DNA of 35,611 nucleotides from Rhodospirillaceae bacterium (lineage in GTDB: Bacteria > Pseudomonadota > Alphaproteobacteria > DSM-16000 > Inquilinaceae), in the NCBI GenBank assembly GCA_020638595.1, contig JACKIG010000035.1, forward strand, positions 1-35,611, written 5' to 3'. The position numbers were made by a program, and so were the translations under genes. The notes under the pieces are model-generated. The model was not told the DNA's origin. It saw only the letters and a program-made list of their open reading frames with translations, and searched no databases. Within the stretch, counting starts at the first letter, position 1. Each line of letters starts with the position of its first letter. Below, in pieces: positions 1 through 6,976 of this stretch.

Positions 1-2091
1 GCGCCGGATGCAGGCGCCGATATGCAGCGGCGGCTGCAAGCGGCCATAGGGCGGGAAGTCGACCGCATCGTGCAGCCGGTAGACGCTGTCGTGAATCAGG
101 CAGTCATCCTTGATCAGCGGCCACACGATACGGCGCAGGAAGTTCTGGTCGCCCCATTTGTCGAAGTGCTCCTCGTCCGCCGCTTCCCAGGTCTGGCGCA
201 TGTCGGGCAGCAGCCCGGCGCGCCCGCCCCACATGCCGGCCATGATCAGCTCCACATGGCCGATATGGTCGCGCATGACGTGGAAGCTTCTGCCCGAAGC
301 GATCCAGGCATCCACGGCCACCCGTTCCTGGGGATTGATGCGGCTGTCACAGTCCCGGCAAAGGAACAGGTCGACCTCCGGATCGTCCGACGCGTAGATG
401 CGCCACAGCAGCCCGTGATACCGCGGGCCGGACTCCGTCATCCGCACCAGTTCCGCCCCCTCGCGCGCCAGCGTGTCCAGCGTGTCCTTGGGCGCCGTAT
501 CGTCGTGGTAGAAGCGGCAGATCCAGCCCGGATAGATGAAGGGCGCGAGCCTGAGGTTGATGATGGCGCCGATGCTGTAGATGGGATTGTCGCCCCACAG
601 GCTGAAGGCGATCACCTTCTTGGTCCGCCGCCTGTCCGATGCGGCGTCCCGCGACCGCAGCGCCAGTGCGGCATCGCGCTGCTCGAACGCCAGCCGGTCC
701 TTGATGAACAGCGTCTGTTCGCCGGCGACCTTCGCGTCCTCCGGTCGCCCCAACTCGAGATAGGTTTCGGTCAGGTTGCTCTTGACCGTCATGTGGTTGG
801 GCAGCAGCTCGTCGGCCCGCAGGGTCGCCGCCAGCGCCTCGTCCAGCCGGCCCAGCTTCTTCAAGAGGATGGCCCGGTTGTTGTGCACCGGCGCAAGATC
901 GGGCCTGACCGCAAGCGCGCGGTCCAGCGCCGCCAGCGCCGCTTCGGCGTTGCCCAGGTCCTTCAGGATGTTGGACTGCGCCCACAGCAGGCCGGTTTCG
1001 TCCGGATCGCGCTCGAACCCCTCCTGGCAGGCGGCGGCCGCCTCCTCCAGCCGCCCCAGCCGGCGCAACAGGGCGGCATACTTCCCCCATTCCGGCGCGC
1101 GGCCGGGATCGCGATGGAGGGCTTCGCGATAGACTTCGGCCGCCTGGGGCAGCCGGCCGTCGTGATGCAAGGCCTCCGCCAGCCAGAAGCGCACGTCGTC
1201 GCGGTCCGGCCACCGATCCAGGATCGCCTGCCATGCTTGCGAGGCGTCCGCATAGCGACGGGCCGCGCCCAGGGCGGTGGCGTGCCGGGCGCTGACCTCG
1301 GCGTCGTCCGGCGCCTCCGCCACGGCGGCGGCATAGTCGGCGATCGCCTCGGGGTACCGCCGCAGGACGAACAGGCAGTCGGCGCGCTCGCCACGCAGGC
1401 CCGCCATCTGCGGGGCCAGGGCGAGGGCGCGGGTGAAGGCGTCGATCGCCTCGCCATGCCGTCCCAGGCCGGCAAGCGCAAGCGCACGGTTGCGATGCGC
1501 CTCGGGATAGCCGGGACGCAGGCCGGTGGCGCTGTCGAACGCCGCCAGCGCCTCTTCCGTGCGGCCCAGGGCCGACAGCACCGTGCCCAGATTGTTGTGC
1601 GCCTCCGGCAGCCAGGGGGCGCGGGCAACGGCCAGTTCGCCGGCGGCCAGCGCTTCGTCCAGCCTGCCTGCGGTTCGCAGAAGGTCCGCACGGTTGGCCA
1701 GGGCTTCGGGCGCGCCGGGATCCAGTGTCAAGGCGTTGTCGTAGGCCGCCAATGCGCCATCGTGGTCGCCAAGCGCCTGAAGGGCGCGGCCCAGGTTGCA
1801 GTGGGCCTGGGCATAGGTCGGGACCCGCGCCACCACGGCCTCAAGCAGCGGCCTGGCCGACGCCGGCCGGCCGAGGTCGACGGCCGCGACCCCCAGCAGG
1901 TGCATGGCGTCCAGGTTGTCCGGATCGTGCTGCAGAAGCTGCTGGTACATCCGGGCCGCCGCAGCCACGTCGCCGGCGCGGTGCCGCTCCAGCGCGGCAT
2001 CCAGGCGGGCGGCGGCCGGGACCATCTGAATATCGCTTTCTGGCGTCGAGGTGTTGTCTTCGTTCGACCGAGGGATGCCAGTTCCGTCCAT
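1..2091 (-). CDS. TPR protein with C-terminal glycosyltransferase-like domain (3' end outside window)
   Basis: 697 codons are open from an ATG at 2091-2089 to the left edge, so the C-terminus is missing. A GAGG about 11 nt upstream supports this start. Roughly residues 25-470 are consecutive TPR-like helical repeats of the type GxxxEALAAxxxALxxxPxxxxA. After a linker, a different domain starts near residue 490 (IAFSLWGDNPIYSIGAI) and carries an acidic RDCDSR motif near residue 582, followed by HVMRDHIGH and a Gly/Trp-rich GMWGGRAG segment. The DxD-type motif and the TPR front end resemble cytoplasmic sugar-transfer proteins, so a role in glycan transfer is likely. The flagellin gene is divergent and next door, which makes flagellin a candidate acceptor (inference). 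It has no signal peptide. The family assignment is from motifs only. Confidence 0.75.
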   Translation of the reverse strand, partial: MDGTGIPRSNEDNTSTPESDIQMVPAAARLDAALERHRAGDVAAAARMYQQLLQHDPDNLDAMHLLGVAAVDLGRPASARPLLEAVVARVPTYAQAHCNLGRALQALGDHDGALAAYDNALTLDPGAPEALANRADLLRTAGRLDEALAAGELAVARAPWLPEAHNNLGTVLSALGRTEEALAAFDSATGLRPGYPEAHRNRALALAGLGRHGEAIDAFTRALALAPQMAGLRGERADCLFVLRRYPEAIADYAAAVAEAPDDAEVSARHATALGAARRYADASQAWQAILDRWPDRDDVRFWLAEALHHDGRLPQAAEVYREALHRDPGRAPEWGKYAALLRRLGRLEEAAAACQEGFERDPDETGLLWAQSNILKDLGNAEAALAALDRALAVRPDLAPVHNNRAILLKKLGRLDEALAATLRADELLPNHMTVKSNLTETYLELGRPEDAKVAGEQTLFIKDRLAFEQRDAALALRSRDAASDRRRTKKVIAFSLWGDNPIYSIGAIINLRLAPFIYPGWICRFYHDDTAPKDTLDTLAREGAELVRMTESGPRYHGLLWRIYASDDPEVDLFLCRDCDSRINPQERVAVDAWIASGRSFHVMRDHIGHVELIMAGMWGGRAGLLPDMRQTWEAADEEHFDKWGDQNFLRRIVWPLIKDDCLIHDSVYRLHDAVDFPPYGRLQPPLHIGACIRR

Positions 2092-2186
2092 TAATCCCGT
2101 CCTCAGCAATGACGGAGTAAAGTTCCACGATCTTGGTGAAGAACTCATTAACTCTCGTCTTTTATGTTCCTTCTTCTGCTTCCGGT

Positions 2187-2201
2187 TTAACTCTCCGTTA
2201 A
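2187..2201. promoter_or_regulatory. CtrA-type box upstream of flagellin
   Basis: Exact TTAA-ctctccg-TTAA, the full two-half-site pattern bound by the cell-cycle regulator CtrA in alphaproteobacteria. It lies 65 nt before the flagellin start and 95 nt before the divergent TPR-glycosyltransferase start. No good sigma-54 -24/-12 pair is visible between it and the flagellin gene. Confidence 0.6.
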
Positions 2202-2266
2202 TCCGCGACTGGTAGCGTCCCGGTGTTGGCAGAATGCCGACAGAACCTCAGAAAGGGACTACAGTT

Positions 2267-3076
2267 ATGAGCGATATCCAACTTACCGCCTCGATGCGTT
2301 CCAACCTCCTCAGCCTGCAGAACACGCAGGGCCTGATGGACACGACGCAGAACCGCCTCAGCACCGGCTTGAAGGTGAATTCGGCCCTCGACAACCCGAG
2401 CGCCTTCTTCACCGCGAGCTCGCTGAACAATCGCGCCAGCGACCTGAACTCGCTGCTGGACGACATCGGCCAGGGCATCCAGACCCTGAAAGCCGCCGAT
2501 GAAGGCCTGCAGGCGCTGACCGATCTGGCGGAGCAGGCCAAGGGTCTGGCCAACCAGGCCCTGTCGGAGTCCGATACGACCACTCGTTCGCAGTTGGCGG
2601 CCTCGTTCGATGATCTGCTGAGCCAGATCGACGGGCTGATCGACGACACGAGCTATCGCGGCACCAACCTGCTGAGCGGTGACAGCCTGGAAGTGAAGTT
2701 CAACGAAGACGGCACGAACGCGATCACGGTGACGGGCGTCACCTACGACAGCGCCGGCCTGAGCATCAGCGGCGCAGCCAGCGCGTGGGCGGCGAACTCG
2801 AACATCAACGTGGCCATCGCGGACGTGAATACGGCGATCACCACGCTGCGCAACCAGGCCAGCACGTTCGGTTCGCAGCTGAGCACGATTCAGACCCGCG
2901 AAGACTTCACCAAGGCGATGGTGGCCAACCTGCAGGAAGGCGCCAGCAAGCTGACCCTCGCCGACAGCAACGAGGAAGGCGCCAACATGCTGGCTCTGCA
3001 GACCCGCCAGCAGCTCGGCACCATCAGCCTCAGCTTGGCCTCGCAGGCCTCGCAGTCGGTGCTGCGGCTGTTCTAA
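2267..3076 (+). CDS. Flagellin
   Basis: 269-residue flagellin, the filament subunit exported through the flagellar type III system. The N-terminal D0/D1 helices read SLQNTQGLMDTTQNRLSTGL, the conserved region with SALDNPSAFFTASSL follows, and the C-terminal D0/D1 helix ends in SQSVLRLF. The central domain is only about 50 residues, typical of short alphaproteobacterial flagellins. I chose ATG 2267 because the protein then begins just before the conserved helix and has an AAAGGGA ribosome site about 9 nt upstream; an in-frame ATG at 2234 would add an uncharacteristic tail. A strong terminator follows directly, so it is probably a single-gene transcript. It heads the flbT-flaF block, whose products act on flagellin synthesis in Caulobacter. 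The upstream CtrA-type box suggests cell-cycle control. Ser/Thr-rich surface loops could carry glycans. Confidence 0.97.
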   Translation: MSDIQLTASMRSNLLSLQNTQGLMDTTQNRLSTGLKVNSALDNPSAFFTASSLNNRASDLNSLLDDIGQGIQTLKAADEGLQALTDLAEQAKGLANQALSESDTTTRSQLAASFDDLLSQIDGLIDDTSYRGTNLLSGDSLEVKFNEDGTNAITVTGVTYDSAGLSISGAASAWAANSNINVAIADVNTAITTLRNQASTFGSQLSTIQTREDFTKAMVANLQEGASKLTLADSNEEGANMLALQTRQQLGTISLSLASQASQSVLRLF

Positions 3077-3088
3077 TCGGTTTCCGTC

Positions 3089-3132
3089 GGCTCACCGGGG
3101 TGATACCGCTCATCCCGGTGAGCCATTTTTTT
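3089..3132 (+). terminator. Rho-independent terminator of flagellin
   Basis: Perfect 11-bp stem (3089-3099 with 3114-3124, ggctcaccggg/cccggtgagcc), 14-nt loop, followed by seven T residues at 3126-3132. It begins 12 nt after the flagellin stop codon and separates it from flbT. Confidence 0.93.
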
Positions 3133-3168
3133 GGCTCTTGCTTCCACACGCAGGGGAAGGGCGGTGCC

Positions 3169-3546
3169 ATGGCGCTCAAGCTCAAGGTCCGCAGGCAAGA
3201 GAAGCTGATGATCAACGGTGCCGTGTTGGAGTTCTCCAACGACGCCGAAGTGACGTTCCTGAACCGCGCCAGCATCATGCGCGAGAAGGATGTCATGGTC
3301 GAAGACCAGGTCACGGACCTGTGGTCGGCGGCCTACTTCATCGTTCAGCTCATCTACATCGATATCGAGAACAAGGCCCGCCTCGGCGCTATGTTCAGGC
3401 GGGTGATCGGTGATCTCACGAACGAGTATCCCGAAAAGCGTGAAGAACTTAATCGGTTATTAACCAGCTTCGACGAGGATAATTTCTACGAGTGTTTGAA
3501 GCTCATCAAGAATTCATCGGTCGAGACGAAAGAGGGCGCAGTATGA
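3169..3546 (+). CDS. flbT: FlbT, flagellin translation regulator
   Basis: 125-residue FlbT-family protein. The family signature is visible: LKLKVRRQEKLMINGAV at the N-terminus, then FLNRASIMREKD, and a helical C-terminal half with AAYFIVQLIYID. In Caulobacter, FlbT acts after transcription, binding the flagellin mRNA leader and destabilising it when hook assembly is incomplete. ATG 3169 follows a GGGGAAGGG purine tract and matches the family N-terminus. Its stop overlaps the flaF start (ATGA), implying translational coupling. Odd: codons near 3449-3463 include AAT CGG TTA TTA, very AT-rich for this DNA, and spell an exact CtrA-type box. The flagellin terminator lies between flagellin and this gene, so it may need its own promoter or read-through. 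Confidence 0.95.
   Translation: MALKLKVRRQEKLMINGAVLEFSNDAEVTFLNRASIMREKDVMVEDQVTDLWSAAYFIVQLIYIDIENKARLGAMFRRVIGDLTNEYPEKREELNRLLTSFDEDNFYECLKLIKNSSVETKEGAV
3449..3463. promoter_or_regulatory. Exact CtrA-type box inside flbT
   Basis: TTAA-tcggtta-TTAA lies within the flbT reading frame, 80 nt before the flaF ATG. It uses two consecutive TTA leucine codons, which are very rare in DNA this GC-rich. It may drive or modulate flaF and the downstream small gene. Function is not shown by sequence alone. Confidence 0.45.
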
Positions 3547-3893
3547 GCCATCTGATGTACCAGCAGGCAACCAGGGTGGAGCCGCCTCGCGTGACCGAGG
3601 CGCGGGCCCTGCTGAATACTGCCCGCGGGATTTCCGATGCGGTCGAGAAGGAACAGCCGAACGAGCTGCTGGCGGCGATCCGCCGCAATCGGCAACTGTG
3701 GGTCATGTTCGGCACGTCGATGATGGAGCCGGATTGCCAGCTTCCGGCGCAGATCCGGCTGAATATCTGCCAGCTCGCCGATTTCGTCTCCTCCCGGACG
3801 CTGGAGCTGGAGGTGAAGCCCGAAGCGCAGCGATGCCAGATCCTGATCAACATCAACAAAGAGATTGCAGCCGGCTTGCTGCAGAACGCTTGA
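3543..3893 (+). CDS. flaF: FlaF, flagellar biosynthesis regulator
   Basis: 116-residue FlaF-family protein. Conserved features are EARALLNTARGI (residues about 19-30), the NRQLW motif (49-53), LPAQIRLNICQLADFV (68-82) and ININKEIAAGL near the end. FlaF works with FlbT on flagellin; in Caulobacter it promotes flagellin synthesis or secretion and opposes FlbT. The start codon overlaps the flbT stop (ATGA), so ATG 3543 is preferred over an in-frame ATG at 3492 that lies well inside flbT. An exact CtrA-type box sits 80 nt upstream within flbT. A second, distant FlaF-like gene lies at 5858-6226. Confidence 0.92.
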   Translation: MSHLMYQQATRVEPPRVTEARALLNTARGISDAVEKEQPNELLAAIRRNRQLWVMFGTSMMEPDCQLPAQIRLNICQLADFVSSRTLELEVKPEAQRCQILININKEIAAGLLQNA

Positions 3894-3927
3894 GACGCCA
3901 TGGCAGAAGGCGATGGAGGACGGTTCG

Positions 3928-4182
3928 ATGACCGATGAAAGCAGCAACGTGCTGGCCGACGTGATCCAGAAGCTGATCGAATGCGCCAGGGATTGCCTGC
4001 AGGCGGACCTGACCGACCCGGACAACCAGGCGGGCCGGGGGATAGCACCGGTGCTGGCCATGTCCGCGGGCGTTGCGACGGTCGCCCTGTACGGCGGCAG
4101 CTGGCAGGACGTGGCGCCGGAAATCCGCCAGCGCCTGGAAGACGGTTTCAAGGTCGGCGACGTTTCGTTTGCCGACGCTTGA
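3928..4182 (+). CDS. Small protein of unknown function after flaF
   Basis: 84 residues. ATG 3928 is chosen because GGAGGA ends 7 nt upstream; an in-frame ATG exists at 3913. The protein has an acidic amphipathic N-terminal helix (VLADVIQKLIECARDCL, two Cys), a small hydrophobic stretch (VLAMSAGVATVALYGGSW, about residues 39-56) and a charged C-terminal helix (APEIRQRLEDGF). The hydrophobic stretch is short and Gly-rich, so membrane insertion is uncertain. I do not recognise a family. It follows flaF by 34 nt on the same strand and is probably co-transcribed with flbT-flaF, so a link to flagellin production or export is plausible but inferred only from position. Confidence 0.6.
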   Translation: MTDESSNVLADVIQKLIECARDCLQADLTDPDNQAGRGIAPVLAMSAGVATVALYGGSWQDVAPEIRQRLEDGFKVGDVSFADA

Positions 4183-4184
4183 GG

Positions 4185-4252
4185 GGGCGCCGACGGCGCC
4201 CTGACGGCCGGGCCGCCGGCAGCCCCACGGCTGCGGCGGGACGGCCGGTCAG
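4185..4252. terminator. GC hairpins between convergent genes
   Basis: A 7-bp perfect stem with a 3-nt loop (4185-4191 with 4195-4201) is followed by a longer imperfect GC palindrome (4201-4252) that begins CTGAC and ends GTCAG. The second reaches the stop codon of the convergent gene. There is no T-run, so a bidirectional terminator role is inferred from position and stem strength. Confidence 0.45.
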
Positions 4253-5760
4253 TCCGTCGGGCGGGGCAGCAGCGCTGCCGTTGCGTCGATCGCCCGGCCG
4301 ATCACCGCTGTCCACTCGCCCTCGACGTCCTGGCGCAGTACCCGTGCCTGCGGGTACCACGGGCTGTCCGTCCCGTCGGCGAGCCAGCGCCAGTCGCAAT
4401 CCTTGTTGATCATCACGATCGCCGGCAGGCCGACGCTGCCCGCAAGGTGGGCCACGGCGGTGTCGACCGTGACCAGCAGGTCAAGCCCAGCCATCCGTGC
4501 GGCCGTTTGCAGGAATGTCGCGCTGTCCGCCAGCGCATGGGGCACACCCAGTTCGGCCGATTCCGCGGCGTCGTCGGGGCCCTTGTAGACGCTCAGCCAT
4601 TCGATGTCCGGCCGGGCTGCGATCAGTGGTCGCAGGGTGTCGGGCCGCATGCTGCGGCAGCCGTCGTAGCGATGGGCGGGATTGCCCCGCCAGACCAGCC
4701 CGGCGCGCCGCCGGGCCCCTGTGCGGGTCGGGGGCGGCACGGCCAGTCGCGCCGGCGGCGGTATCTGGGCCACATCGTCCACGCCCAGCCAGCGGGGCAG
4801 GCTCATCATCGGTACCCAGACGTCGCCGGCAACGGGATCGGCGGCATCGGCCACACGATGGCTGCCAGCCATGGCGGCCACCAGGTCGCGCTGGGCGGCC
4901 GGTGCACGCACCACGATCCTGCCGCCCATATGCGACAGCGGTTCAAGGAACCGGCCCATCATGATCGTATCGCCGACGCCCTGTTCGGTCTGCACCAGCA
5001 GGGTCCGCCCGGCCAGCGGCTCGCCTGTCCAGGCCGGCAGATCTGCCAGCTCGCGCGGGGCCATGAAGTCCAGGCGCGCGTCGAACAGCGGCCAGGCGTC
5101 GCGATAGCGACCGGCGAGCAGCAGCGTCTGGGCAAGGCCGAACCGGCCGAGGGGCGTGGCGGCCGCCTTGGTGAAGGCCTGGGCGGCCTCATCCAGCCGC
5201 CGCTGCCCCTTCAGCGCCAGGCCCAGGTTGTTCCACAGTCCCGGGTTGTCCGGCGCGGCGCGCAGGGCCAGGCGCGTGTACTTCTCCGACTGTTCGTTCA
5301 GCCCCAGGTAATTCAAGGTCGCGCCGATATCGGTCAGGGTTGCCGGCGAGGGTGGGGCAACCGTGAGCGCGCGCTTCAGCAGGTCGCACGCTTCCTCGTA
5401 CCGGCGCTGGTGCCGCAGGACCCCGGCCAGGGATCGCAACGCCGCATCATCGCCCGGCGCGATCGCCACCGCGTCGCGGGCAACGGCCTCGGCCTGCGTG
5501 GCCTGACCCTGGCGCAGCAGCGTTTCCGCCAGATTGATTCGATAGAGGATCGCGTTGGGTGCCAGGGCAATCGCCCGGTCGATCAGCCGGCGTGCCTCGT
5601 CGTGGTCCGACGCCGCGGCGCGGACCAGGCCCAGCAGATGCAGGCAGTCCGCATCCTCGGGCCGCTCGCGCAGGATCCGCGCATAGATCCGTCCGGCCCG
5701 ATCCAGCTCGCCCCGCCGGTGGTGGGCGACGGCCTGCCGGAACATGTCGTCACGCGACAT
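4249..5760 (-). CDS. TPR-repeat glycosyltransferase (GT9/GT-B-like C-terminus)
   Basis: 503 residues. Residues 1 to about 205 are TPR repeats (for example RQAVAHHRRGELDRAGRIYA and LWNNLGLALKGQRRLDEAA). From about 225 the sequence changes to a GT-B-like domain: TLLVQTEQGVGDTIMMGRFL, then GLVWRGNPAHRYDGCRS, the hallmark VTVDTAVAHLAGSVGLP, and WRWLADGTDSPWYPQARV near the end. This combination is typical of the TPR-containing glycosyltransferase family related to heptosyltransferases, which use a nucleotide-sugar donor in the cytoplasm. The start has GGGGAG about 10 nt upstream. It is convergent with the flagellin block and next to a FlaF-like gene. Together with the truncated gene at 1-2091 and the methyltransferase at 6977 it suggests flagellin glycosylation (inference). 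The acceptor cannot be read from sequence. Confidence 0.85.
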   Translation of the reverse strand: MSRDDMFRQAVAHHRRGELDRAGRIYARILRERPEDADCLHLLGLVRAAASDHDEARRLIDRAIALAPNAILYRINLAETLLRQGQATQAEAVARDAVAIAPGDDAALRSLAGVLRHQRRYEEACDLLKRALTVAPPSPATLTDIGATLNYLGLNEQSEKYTRLALRAAPDNPGLWNNLGLALKGQRRLDEAAQAFTKAAATPLGRFGLAQTLLLAGRYRDAWPLFDARLDFMAPRELADLPAWTGEPLAGRTLLVQTEQGVGDTIMMGRFLEPLSHMGGRIVVRAPAAQRDLVAAMAGSHRVADAADPVAGDVWVPMMSLPRWLGVDDVAQIPPPARLAVPPPTRTGARRRAGLVWRGNPAHRYDGCRSMRPDTLRPLIAARPDIEWLSVYKGPDDAAESAELGVPHALADSATFLQTAARMAGLDLLVTVDTAVAHLAGSVGLPAIVMINKDCDWRWLADGTDSPWYPQARVLRQDVEGEWTAVIGRAIDATAALLPRPTD

Positions 5761-5857
5761 CGCTTCGACGCTCCCCGGGGACTGATCCGCCGGTCGATGG
5801 GATGCGGCCGGCCGGTGATGTCGTACCGCCTGCGCCGTCGAAGCGAAACCGCCGACG

Positions 5858-6226
5858 TCAGGCGTGCGCGGCCGTCCCGTTCTTCTGCGCCGACAGGATC
5901 TGCTCGCACATGTTCAGGTTGAGGGCGACCAGCTTGTCCATGAGGTCCAAGTCCATCGACCGGTTCAGCACGATGGCCGAACGCATCATGAAGTCGCTCA
6001 TCCGCACCAGGAATTCCCGGTACTCCGACGGGATCTCGTCGAAATGGCCGGAGAAGTAGGTCTTGATGTGCGTCCACAGCAGGGCGTTGTTCTCCAGAAC
6101 CGCCATCAGCGCGTCGCGGTCGTCCGGGTTCTGCCGGGCTTGATCGATCTGCACGGCCGACTGCAGGAACGGAAACGCCAGCTCCTGATGCGGTGAGAGA
6201 TCGACGCTGTTGAGCATCGCATTCAT
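5858..6226 (-). CDS. FlaF-like small protein
   Basis: 122 residues. ATG 6226 has a strong GGAGGG site 8 nt upstream; in-frame extension to 6313 lacks one. The sequence aligns by eye with the FlaF encoded at 3543-3893: NALLW (47-51) matches NRQLW, EIPSEYREFLVRMSDF (64-79) matches LPAQIRLNICQLADF, and ALNLNMCEQIL matches ININKEIAAGL. Spacing between these blocks is nearly identical. I therefore call it a diverged FlaF paralogue, probably a regulator or chaperone-like factor in flagellin production. It is divergent from sciP across a region with two CtrA-type boxes, and downstream of it lies the TPR glycosyltransferase on the same strand. It could instead belong to an unrelated all-helical family. 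Confidence 0.7.
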   Translation of the reverse strand: MNAMLNSVDLSPHQELAFPFLQSAVQIDQARQNPDDRDALMAVLENNALLWTHIKTYFSGHFDEIPSEYREFLVRMSDFMMRSAIVLNRSMDLDLMDKLVALNLNMCEQILSAQKNGTAAHA

Positions 6227-6411
6227 CGTGGCTGCCCTCCAAATGGTCATCGATCGGCCGCAGCCCACCGCTGTGGGTCGTGGCGGCGATGCCGATCCCC
6301 CGTCCGTCCGCATTCGCGCCGGCGATGATGAACGCCCGTCGCACCGGCACAGTGCCCGCGTCGGCGACGGTCATCATTCCAGCGACGCGTTCACCAATAT
6401 CAGAAGGACAG

Positions 6412-6426
6412 TTAAGCAATCCTTAA
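6412..6426. promoter_or_regulatory. CtrA-type box (sciP / FlaF-like divergent promoter)
   Basis: Exact TTAA-gcaatcc-TTAA. It is 131 nt before the sciP start and 186 nt before the divergent FlaF-like gene. SciP is itself an inhibitor of CtrA, so a box here would make a feedback loop. Confidence 0.6.
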
Positions 6427-6476
6427 GTCGAATCCGGCTTGCATTAGACGGATGGTCGAGAGATCGGGCCGGATTA

Positions 6477-6491
6477 TTAGCCCCTTGTTAA
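6477..6491. promoter_or_regulatory. Near-consensus CtrA-type box upstream of sciP
   Basis: TTAG-ccccttg-TTAA, one mismatch from the full pattern, 66 nt before the sciP ATG. That is a typical distance for a site overlapping the core promoter. Confidence 0.45.
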
Positions 6492-6556
6492 AACACGTCG
6501 GGTAGCTTGGCTGGAAGGATCTGGCGAAGGAAGAACCGAAGAACGAGCAACGGATC

Positions 6557-6883
6557 ATGGGGCACGTGTACGGGACCGATTCAGTCGACGGCCTGCAGGA
6601 CCTGGCGGATCTACCGCCTGTGGATACCAAGAGGTGGGTCAGCCGGCGCAAGGCAAAGGTCGTGGCCGCCGTGCGGTCAGGCCTGTTGAGCCTCAACGAC
6701 GCCTGCCGGCGCTACAATCTCTCCGTCGACGAATTCCTGTCCTGGCAGCGAATGGTCGACCGCCACGGCGTGCCCGGCCTGCGCGCGACGCGCATTCAGC
6801 ACTACCGCCAGGCCGACGACGACACGGACTGTGACGTGGCGCTTCCGGTGGCCGCCGAATCCGGGTCCGGCGGCGGATCCTGA
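6557..6883 (+). CDS. sciP: SciP, CtrA inhibitor (DUF1153 family)
   Basis: 108-residue protein with the complete SciP core: DLADLPPVDTKRWVSRRKAKVV (split here as DLADLPP, 15-21, and KRWVSRRKAKVV, 25-36), GLLSLNDACRRYNLSVDEF (42-60) and the W-containing helix LSWQRMVDRHGVPGLR. The middle forms a helix-turn-helix. In Caulobacter, SciP binds CtrA and blocks transcription from CtrA-activated promoters after division, timing flagellar genes. The C-terminal tail after about residue 86 is acidic and ends in Gly/Ser, longer than the minimal family. No strong ribosome site is seen before ATG 6557, but the next Met lies inside the domain. Two CtrA-type boxes lie upstream. Confidence 0.95.
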   Translation: MGHVYGTDSVDGLQDLADLPPVDTKRWVSRRKAKVVAAVRSGLLSLNDACRRYNLSVDEFLSWQRMVDRHGVPGLRATRIQHYRQADDDTDCDVALPVAAESGSGGGS

Positions 6884-6976
6884 GCGCAGGATGGCATCGG
6901 TCCGACCCGGCCCGGTGCTTGAAATCTCATCAATCTCAAACGGTTAGGGCCTGATCTGCCGGCGTCGATCCGGCGG

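Larger units (their letters stand above)
6227..6556. other. Divergent regulatory region between FlaF-like gene and sciP
   Basis: 330 nt without a convincing coding frame. It holds an exact CtrA-type box (6412-6426), a one-mismatch box (6477-6491) and a GANTC methylation-type site (GAATC, 6430-6434). The AT content rises sharply around 6400-6490, as expected for a promoter region. Confidence 0.6.

Noticed and set aside
22..2094. Long open plus-strand frame (690 codons) opposite the TPR protein
   Set aside because: Arg/Gln/Gly-rich translation without domains. The opposite strand encodes regular TPR repeats and a glycosyltransferase-like domain with a ribosome site.
2138..2155. TTAACTCTCGTCTTTTA, possible further CtrA-type site
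   Set aside because: Only one half-site; the second half is CTTT at the proper distance.
2211..2240. Possible sigma-54 element before flagellin (TTGGCAG area)
   Set aside because: No GG-N10-GC pair with correct spacing; the TGGCA is part of a small palindrome and too close to the start codon.
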